From the NCBI GenBank assembly GCA_026826555.1, contig JAKSZT010037307.1, positions 1,999,879-2,063,878 on the forward strand: DNA of 64,000 bases, in the 5' to 3' direction. A model generated the notes under the pieces. That model was not told the origin of the DNA and searched no databases. It saw only the letters and a list, made by a program, of their open reading frames with translations. The position numbers and the translations under genes are program-made. Within the stretch, counting starts at the first letter, position 1. Each line of letters opens with the position of its first letter. Source of the DNA: Tolypeutes matacus. Taxonomy: Eukaryota > Chordata > Mammalia > Cingulata > Chlamyphoridae. Positions 56,598-64,000 of this stretch are shown in pieces.

Positions 56598-56984
56598 TGA
56601 AAAGCTCTTTTTTAAAAAGGAAAGTAGTGACATTTCCTATTTGCCATGCATTGAGATGGACACTTAGATTCAGAACCTATTATAATGTGGGCCAGATATA
56701 GCTTTCTTCTTTTTCCACTCTAGTTTTCATTGGCTTATATTCTGTATGCTTTAGTTTCTTCACCTGTTAAAATGTAGGCATTTTTTTTTTTTTTAAAAGA
56801 GCTTTGTACCCTGGCATGATACCTGGGAAATTGGGTTGTGAGTAGGTAATCTTTTTACCTGGGAAAATGTAACCTGTGTGGTTCTGCATCTTATTGCCAT
56901 CATGTGGCCCTTATTGAAATACTGGCCCAAGTTTGTAAAACTTATTGATGGTAAAGATCCTTATCAAGAATCTGAGGGTTACTC

Positions 56985-57330
56985 AAACAAATAGATGTAC
57001 ACACATGTTCGTATTAGCATTCACAATAACCAACAGATGGAAACAACCCAAATATCCATCAGTGGATAAATGGGTAAACAAAATGTGGAACATAAATACA
57101 ATGTAATATTATTAGCCATAAAAAGGAATGAAGAACTGATACATGCTACAACATGAATGAAACTCGAAAGCATATGTTTAATGAAAGATGTCAGACATGA
57201 GAATATATATTGTATAATTCCATTTATATGAAATATCCAAAATAGATAAAGCTTTAGAGACAGGAAACAGATTGGTAGTTGCCAACAGCTGGGTGGTACA
57301 TAAGAACCTAGTCCTCCAAAATCTGAGGGT
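56985..57330 (+). repeat. Older L1 ORF2 end and 3'UTR
   Basis: cagatggaaacaacccaaat, gtggataaatgggtaaacaa, and tgtataattccatttatatg mark an L1 tail. Confidence 0.75.
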
Positions 57331-57399
57331 ATGTCTTCTGATCATTGGTCATGGTTCTTGATCAGTTACTTCAAATTGCTGGGGCGCTGGCTCTGAGGA

Positions 57400-57545
57400 T
57401 GGCCATGAATTCAGATGGCCAGGATATGTAAATACTAAGAGATATAGTATAGGAGTTGGCTTATATATGACCATGGGGATTGGCAAGTCCTAATTCTTAG
57501 GGCAGGTCATAAGATGGCCATTATTCCCTCCCCCCACCTCCCCGG
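57400..57545 (-). repeat. LTR-like repeat fragment, family B
   Basis: ccaggatatgtaaatactaa and ccatggggattggcaagtcc repeat the start of the element at 49098-50014. Confidence 0.6.
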
Positions 57546-57579
57546 TAAAAAAACAGCAGAGGAATCTTAAAGAGGCCAT

Positions 57580-59100
57580 ACCTGGTTTTTTTTCCCCCCT
57601 CTTTTCTATTTTCATTCTTCATTTGGGAGGAAAAATAGTAGTTTGAAAAAGCCAAACATTGACAACTCAGCCCTTCAACAACAAAAACCTACAAATTCCA
57701 GAGGAGCGGGAAAACTAGATTTCTAGAGTTATAACAAGATACTACTCAGAATGTCCAGTGCTCAACAAAAAATTACAAAACATACGAAGAAACTAGAAAG
57801 TATGTCATAATAAAAACAATTTGCCAGAAACCATCCCTGAGGAAGCTCATCCTTTAGAACAATTAGTCAAAGAGAGCCTAAAATGGCCTTTTTCTTGAAT
57901 TGGGGTTGAGCCTTTTACTACAATCCTTTAACTGTTTTCTGGAGCTTTTAAGAAAGCTGTTTCTGCTGGTTCTTGCTGGTTATTTAAAGCTTCTGTAGCA
58001 CCACGTAGCCCTGAAGCCTCTCCACCATCTGGATTGGAGTGGGGCGCTTCTTCATTTTCTAGAGATAGTTTTATCAGAGAGAGAATTCTTGTTTGACAGG
58101 TTTTGTTCATTCAGCACTTTAAATATATTATCATATTGCCTTCTGGCCTCTCTGGTTTCTCTTGAGAAATCACTTAATCTTAGTGAGGGTTCCTTGTACA
58201 TAATGAGTGATTTCTCTTTTGTTGCTTTTCAGGTTTCTATTTTTCATTGTCTTTCAACAACTTGTATAGTGTCTCGGTGTGGGTCTCTTTGGTTTTGTAG
58301 TTTATGAGCTGCTTTCTTTCATAAAATTTGGGAGGTTTTTGGCCATTATTTCTTCAAATACTTTTTCTCTTCTCTTTCTGGAACTACTATGATGCATAGT
58401 TTGGTTCACTTGACGGTTTTTCACAGGTTCCTTAGGCTTTGTACTTTTTCTTCACTCTGATTTTTTCTGCTCAGAGTGGATACTTTCAATTGTGCTATCT
58501 TTAAGTTTGGTGATTCTTTCTTCTGCATGCTTTAATTTTCTGCTGAACCCATCTAGTGAATTTTTAATATCAGCTATTGTGTTCTTGAGCTCCAGAATTT
58601 CTATTTGCTTCCTTTTTATAATTTCTATTATTTTATTGATATTCTTTATTTGTTCACACATTGATTTCCTAGTTTCTTTTAGTTCCTTGTTCATGATTTC
58701 CTTTAGCTCACTGAACATATTTATGATAGTTGATTAAAAGTCTTTGGTCTGGTAAGTCCAATGTCTGGTGTTCTTCAGGGATGGTTCCTATTGATTTTTC
58801 CCCCTGTGAATGGACCATATTTTCCTGTTTCTTTTTAATAAGCCTTTTAATTTTTTTGTTGTTGAAAAGTGGACATTTTAAATATTATAATGTAGTGACT
58901 CTGGAAATCAGAATATGCCCCCTCCCCAGGGTTTATTTTTGTTGTTTGAGGACTGCAGTCATACATTTGTTCAGTGACTTTTCCAAATTTTTTTTTTTCT
59001 TGCAAAGTTTGGTATTCTTTGTCATATATAGTTATTGACATTTCTTTTCCAGCAGTTAGCCATATTTCCTTAAAAGCCAAAACTTAGCAGCCTCTTTCTT
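57580..59100 (-). repeat. L1/HAL1-like 5' half with ORF1 coiled-coil remnant
   Basis: The minus frame at 58718-58452 encodes an ORF1p-like coiled coil (ELKNTIADIKNSLDGFSRK, then AEERITKLKD). Flanking sequence (ccttctggcctctctggttt, ttcttcaaatactttttctc) matches old L1M/HAL1-type elements as I remember them. The copy is diverged and inactive. It is a transposon relic, not a gene. Confidence 0.65.
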
Positions 59101-59133
59101 CATTAAGCACTCCCCTGGTTACTGTAAGTTTTT

Positions 59134-59478
59134 TTTTTTTTTTTTAAGATTTATTTATTTACTTTATCCATTTTAAAGCCCCCCTTTCCCATTTGCTGTT
59201 TTGTGTCCATTTGCTGGGCAATTCTCTGTGTCTGTTTCCTGCCATCTCTTCTCATCCTCCTCCTCCAGTCTTCACCAAGACTCGATTCTGGAGACCTCCG
59301 ATGTAGGAGAGAGGTATTCTGCCACCTGCGCCACCTCGGTTCCTGATTTTTGGAGCTTTCGGAGCATCTTGTCTTGTCTCTCCCCGGCATCTCTCTCCTG
59401 TTATATCATCATCTTGCTGCATGGCTCCCGGGGCCTGGCGGCTCACCGCCACACAGAGCCTGGCAGCCCATGCTGCCT

Positions 59479-59531
<53 letters not shown>

Positions 59532-59639
59532 ATATATATATATATATATTTTAAAATTTTACCGGGAGGTCCCGGGGATTGAACCCAGGTCCCTCCATAT
59601 GACAGACGGACACCCAACCATTTGAGCCACATCAGCCCC
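59134..59639 (-). mobile_element. Dimeric tRNA-derived SINE with expanded (TCTA)n linker
   Basis: Minus-strand full dimer: the first unit's head at 59639 and the second unit's tail as a T-run at about 59130-59146. Between the units lies a (TCTA)n-(TA)n tract at 59478-59550, where other copies have a short A-rich linker. Confidence 0.92.
59478..59550. repeat. (TCTA)n/(TA)n microsatellite
   Basis: About 12 TCTA units then about 10 TA units, inside the linker of the dimeric SINE. Confidence 0.93.
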
Positions 59640-59689
59640 CAGTTTTTTAAAAATTAGATTCCAGAGTTCCATAAAAATTGTCAGTTTTT

Positions 59690-60290
59690 CATATGATAAT
59701 CTGGATGAACCTCGAGGACAGTGTGCTGAGTGAAATATGCCAGACACAAAATAACAAATACTGATTGGTCTCACTAATGTGAACTAAATATGAAGAATAA
59801 ATATATGGAGTTAAAATCTAGAGTATAGGTTACTAGGAGATAGGTTAGGCCTAAGAAAGGCGTACTGATGTTTAATGTATGTAGAATTCTTAATTAGCTG
59901 GAACTGTAAACGTGTGGAAATGCATAGAATTGATGGTAACACATTATAATGAGTATAACTACCACAGCTGGTTTATAAATGGAATTGTGGCTGAAGAGGG
60001 CAGTTTAGGGATATAAATGTCAGTTGAAAGAAAACTAGAGTATAACCTAGCGACTGAATAACAAAGTGAACTTGGAGGTAGATGAGGGCTGTGATTAATA
60101 GTACAAATACAAGAATGTACTTCTATGAGCTAGAAGAAATGTACCTCACTATTACAAGGTGGTAAGAATATGGTGATGCATGGGAAAAATACAAATAATG
60201 TAGCTTGACTATAGTTAACAGCAATATTGTAATACTCTTGCATCAATGTTAAAGAAGGTAGTATATCAGTTTGCTAAGGGTCAATAATAG
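59690..60290 (+). repeat. L1 ORF2 end and 3'UTR
   Basis: tctggatgaacctcgaggac, agacacaaaataacaaatac, and a long 3'UTR, comparable to 43060-43480. Confidence 0.75.
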
Positions 60291-60313
60291 TGGGGTATGG
60301 GATTTTTTCTTTT

Positions 60314-60503
60314 TCTTTTTTTTTTTTTTTTTAAAGATTTTATTTATTTATTCATTTATCTCCCCCTTGCTGCTTGTGCTCGCTGGGTCAGCCAACCACG
60401 CCGTGCAGGCGGGCTTGCCTTCACCACGAGGCCCCGGGAACCGAACCTGGGGCCTCCCATATGGCAAACGAGAGCCCTATTGATTGAGCCACAGCTGCTT
60501 CCA
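60314..60503 (-). mobile_element. tRNA-derived SINE
   Basis: Minus-strand copy. Target duplication gattttttctttt at 60301-60313 and 60504-60516. Confidence 0.93.
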
Positions 60504-60595
60504 GATTTTTTCTTTTGAATTAAGGAAAACATTCAAAAATTTACTGAGGCGATGGCAGCACAACTCTGAAAATGAGAGCCGCTGAGTACATTTTT

Positions 60596-60776
60596 TTTTT
60601 TTTTTTAAAGATTTATTTATTTATTTATTTATCCCCCCCCTTGCTGCTTGTGCTCGCTGGGTCAGCTAACCACGCCATGCGGGCAGGCTTGCCTTCACCA
60701 AGAGGCCCCAGGAACCAAACCCAGGGCCTCCCATATGGTAAACGGGAGCCCTACTGATTGAGCCACAGCCGCTTCC
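60596..60776 (-). mobile_element. tRNA-derived SINE, young
   Basis: Minus-strand copy with a perfect 17-base target duplication ccgctgagtacattttt at 60579-60595 and 60777-60793. Confidence 0.95.
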
Positions 60777-60839
60777 CCGCTGAGTACATTTTTGATAAAT
60801 TCTACAAGGCATGGGACTATGTAACACAGTGAGCCATGT

Positions 60840-61260
60840 GTTGGAAGATGGACTGTGGTTAACAATACAAATATGAGGGTGTTTTCTCATGAACTATAAC
60901 AAATACACAATACTGTTGATACTGCTAATACTGTTATTACTGTTAATACTGTTAATACCTCAAATACTGTTAATAATAGGGAGTCTATGAAAAAATATAC
61001 CAAATGTAAGCTATGGACCATGGTTGGTGGAAATAGTCTGATGATGTTCTTTCATAATCTGTAAACAAATAATCCACAACAATCTAAGGTGTTCATGGAG
61101 AGGTGATGTATGGGAATTCTGTACAGTATGCATGATTGTTTGTAAGCTCACAACTTCTTAATGTGACCCAACAATCTACTATAATTTGGTCCCACGCAAG
61201 TTTGTTGAACTGCCAATATAAGATTCTTTTGTCAATAAATAATATGCAGTGTTTAAAAAA
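60840..61260 (+). repeat. L1 3'UTR end
   Basis: gactgtggttaacaatacaa, and tgtatgggaattctgtacag, ending in an A-rich tail near 61255. Includes a short (ACTGTTAAT)-like repeat at 60908-60975. Confidence 0.65.
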
Positions 61261-62009
61261 AGTTGTCAGCTTTTTAAATGATTGCTTCATTGGAGAAACT
61301 GATTCTTGTAGTGTCTTACTGCACCATTTTCCATTATGTCACCTCTGAATTTTTTTTTCCAATTTTTTGATGCTAGTATATAAAAATATGATTTTTACAT
61401 ATTGACCTGGTATCCCGTGACCTTGCAAAATTTAGTTATTATATAAGGTGTTTTGTAGATTCCTAAAAATTTTCTCTGTAAGCAATCATGTCACTCGTGG
61501 GTGGAAAATTTTTTTTTCTTCTTTTCTGGTCATTATGGCATTTTTTTTTTTTTTTTGCCTTTTGTACTACCTACTTAAATGTTGAATAGAATGGTGAGTG
61601 TGAACTTCTTTGCCTTATTTCTGATTATATGGGGGAACTGTTCAAAATTTCACATTGAGTTTGATGTTATCTATAGGTTTTTTTTATAAATGCCTTTTAT
61701 GAATACAGAAGTTTCCTACCATTTCTGGTTTGTTGAGAGATTTTAGTAGTGAATAGAATAAAAAATAACCAAAAAATAAAAAAACAAAAAGAAATAGTAA
61801 ATGGGCGCTGAATTTTCTCAAGCTTTTTCTGTGTGTATTGAGATAACCATGTTTTTTTCTTTGTTATTCTGCTAATATGATGAATTTTTACGTTGATTTT
61901 TTTCAGGTGATTGATCAACCTTCCTTGGATAAACCCCCCTTTGTCATGATGTGTTATTATTTTTATATATCATTGGATTTCATTTGCTAGAATTTGTTAA
62001 GGATTTTTT

Positions 62010-62386
62010 TTAAAGATTTATTTATCTGCCCCCCCCCCCGCCCCCTGTTGTATGCGCCTGCTTTCTGCTCTCTGTGTCCATTCACTGTGTGTTCTTTTGT
62101 GTCTGCTTGTCTTCTCTTTAGGCGGCACCAGGAACCGATCCTGGGACCTTCTGGAGTGGAAGAGAAGCGCTCAATCTCTTGCACCACCCCAGCTCCCTGG
62201 TCTGCTGCGTCTCTTATTGTCTCTCCTCTGTGTTTTTTTTTTGTTGCATCTTGCTGTGTCAGCTCTCCACTCGGGCCAACACTCCTGCGTGGGCCAGCTT
62301 GCCTTCACCAGGCGGCCCTGGGAAATGAACCATGGACCTCCTGTAGGTAGACGGGAGCCCTATCACTTGAGCCACATCCGCTTCCC
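62010..62386 (-). mobile_element. Dimeric tRNA-derived SINE
   Basis: Minus strand: two tRNA-like units, with B-box-like ggaaatgaaccatggacctc and ggaaccgatcctgggacctt on +, and the T-run at its left end. Confidence 0.88.
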
Positions 62387-62431
62387 CACAGGGATATTGA
62401 TCTGTAATCTTTCCTTTTTTTTGTCTTTTTC

Positions 62432-62806
62432 TTTTAAAGGTTTATTTGTTTGTTTATTTATTTCTCCCCCTCACCTCATTGTTTTGTGCTGTGTGTTCTT
62501 CTGTGTCTGCTTGTCTTCTCTTTAGGCGGCACCGGGAACTGATCCTGGGAACCGATCCTGGGACCTTCTGGAGCGGAGAGAGGCACTGAATCTCTTGTGC
62601 CACCTCAGCTCCCTGGTCTACCACGTCTCCTGTTGTCTCTCTTCTGTGTCTTTTTGTTGCATCATCTTGCTGCGCCAGCACTCCTGTGCGGGCCAGCACT
62701 CCGCACGGGCCAGCTTGCTTTTCACCAGGAGGCCCTGGAAATTGAACTCTGGACCTCCTATATGGTAGATGGGAGCCCAATCACTTGAGCCGCATCCGCT
62801 TCCCCC
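62432..62806 (-). mobile_element. Dimeric tRNA-derived SINE
   Basis: Same arrangement as the copy at 62010-62386, about 45 bases away in the same orientation. It carries an extra repeat of gatcctgggaaccgatcctg. Confidence 0.88.
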
Positions 62807-63087
62807 TCTTTTTTTTTTTTTTCCTTCAGCTTTTGTTATTCAGGATACTTGACCTCATAAAACAAGGTTGTAAATGTGTTTTCAGTTTTCTGAAAGAGTT
62901 TGTATAAGAGTGATATTATTTCTCCCACTAATATTTGATAGAATTCACTAGTGAAACCATCTGTGCCTGAAGTTTTCCTTGTGAAAATATTTTTTTATTA
63001 TAAATTCGATTTTCTTAATAGATATAGGGCTATTCATTTTATGTTTCATCTTGTGTCAGTTTTGGTAAATTGTATTTTTAAAGAATT

Positions 63088-63312
63088 TTGGGACCTCCCA
63101 CATGAGAGCAGAGTGCCCAGTGACCTGAGACACACTCGCTTCCTGTGGGCTGCGGCATCTGCTGGCTTATGGCATCTGCTCGTTGTGGTGGGGGTGGCGT
63201 CTAGCTCTGTTGCGGCGGGAAGCAGCGTCTTTTAGGAGGCATCAGGACCCGAACCCAGGACCTCCCATGTGGTAGGCGGGCAACCCAAGTGGTTGAGCCA
63301 CATCCACTTCCC
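63088..63312 (-). mobile_element. tRNA-derived SINE, possibly composite
   Basis: Two B-box-like and head regions: a partial one at 63091-63146 and a full one at 63230-63312 (cccaggacctcccatgtggt, ggttgagccacatccacttc). Confidence 0.75.
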
Positions 63313-63600
63313 CCCTTATTATTCTTTTAATGCCTGTAGGATTTGTTGTGATATCCCCCCTCTTTTTTTTCTTCATTCCTAGTATTGGTAATTTGTGTGT
63401 CCTCTTTTTATTGGTTAGTTTCTCTAGAGATTTATCATTTTTATTGATCTTTTCAACAGACCAACTTTTGGTTATATTAATTTTCTCTGTTCTTTTGCTT
63501 TTTAAAATTTTGAGTTCTTCTCATATCTTCATTATTTCCTTTTTCTACTTACTTTGGGTTTTCTTTGGACTTTTTCTGTCTTCTTAGGGAGACCCTTAAT

Positions 63601-64000
63601 TTAAAAAATGCATTTATTGTAAAATATATATAATGTAAAAATCATTTTAGCCATTTTAAGCGAATAGTTTTTTGACACTAAGTACATTGACAATACTGTA
63701 TGATTTCATCACTATTTCCAGACCATTTTCATCATCCTAAACCAAAACTCTTAGTCATTTAGCAATAACTTCCCATGCCCTGCTCCTCCCACCCCTGTTA
63801 ACCACTATTCTGCTTTCTGTCTCTATGAGGTTGCTTGTACTAAGTATTTCAAGTAAGAGAAGCCATCCAATATTTATCTTTTTTGTGTCTGGCTTGACTC
63901 AACCCGATGTCTTCAAGGTTCATCCATGTTGTAGTATGTACCAACATTTCACTTCATTTTATGGCTGAATAATAATCCATTGTATGGATAAACCGCATTT
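63601..64000 (-). repeat. L1 3'UTR and ORF2 end, running off the window
   Basis: Reverse L1 tail: ccattttaagcgaatagttt, ttttgtgtctggcttgactc, and aaggttcatccatgttgtag. Continues past the window edge. Confidence 0.75.

Larger units (their letters stand above)
61300..63600 (-). repeat. Old L1 ORF2 (reverse transcriptase region), split by SINEs
   Basis: Reverse ORF2 in three parts (61300-62005, 62810-63085, 63315-63600): gacctggtatcccgtgacct, ccaccttccttgg-type blocks, and gaaaccatctgtgcctgaag. The parts are collinear, so SINEs inserted into one old L1. Confidence 0.8.

Noticed and set aside
58452..58718. 88-codon coiled-coil frame considered as a host gene
   Set aside because: The sequence pattern is that of L1 ORF1 and the flanks are L1/HAL1-like.
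60908..60975. Short repeats of ACTGTTAAT type, considered as a CRISPR-like array
   Set aside because: Units are about 9 bases, irregular and without unique spacers; it is a degenerate simple repeat in an L1 3'UTR of a mammalian genome.

Overview
This is a window of mammalian nuclear DNA: GT-AG introns, CpG islands, LINE-1, tRNA-derived SINEs, LTRs, processed pseudogenes and poly(A) signals. The dominant SINEs (tRNA-Ala-like heads, some dimeric) resemble the DAS-type SINEs of Xenarthra. Their 3' parts do not match the main armadillo SINE I remember, so a sloth or anteater is my tentative guess. The gene order TRAIP - UBA7 - INKA1 - CDHR4 - IP6K1 is the conserved block of human 3p21.31, shown here so that TRAIP, UBA7, CDHR4 and IP6K1 read + and INKA1 reads -.

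Layout. 1-6.6 kb: last five exons of TRAIP, with a C1orf43 retropseudogene in the preceding intron. 6.6-20 kb: intergenic, filled by a full-length but broken L1 (7570-15061) carrying three nested insertions, older L1 remnants, an RPL12 pseudogene and a solo LTR. 20.2-28.55 kb: complete UBA7 in 24 exons encoding 1012 aa, with an interferon-response element just upstream. 28.7-31.4 kb: INKA1 (two exons, minus strand), tail-to-tail with UBA7; its CpG island holds a 400-N assembly gap. 33.4-40.7 kb: complete CDHR4 in 19 coding exons (786 aa). 40.7-44.3 kb: repeat-rich intergenic DNA. 44.0-45.0 kb: CpG-island promoter and probable non-coding first exon of IP6K1. 44.5-64 kb: its probable first intron, packed with L1 and SINE insertions.

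How the genes relate: TRAIP is a replication-stress ubiquitin E3 ligase, UBA7 the E1 for ISG15, INKA1 a PAK4 inhibitor, CDHR4 a cadherin-related membrane protein and IP6K1 an inositol hexakisphosphate kinase. They are neighbours by conserved synteny, not an operon. Both complete large genes (UBA7, CDHR4) keep phase-consistent exons with no frameshift or stop, so they look functional. I found no undescribed system, CRISPR array or prokaryotic feature. The most unusual items are the gap with duplicated edges, the nested L1, the dimeric SINEs and the pseudogene bounded by a G-run.
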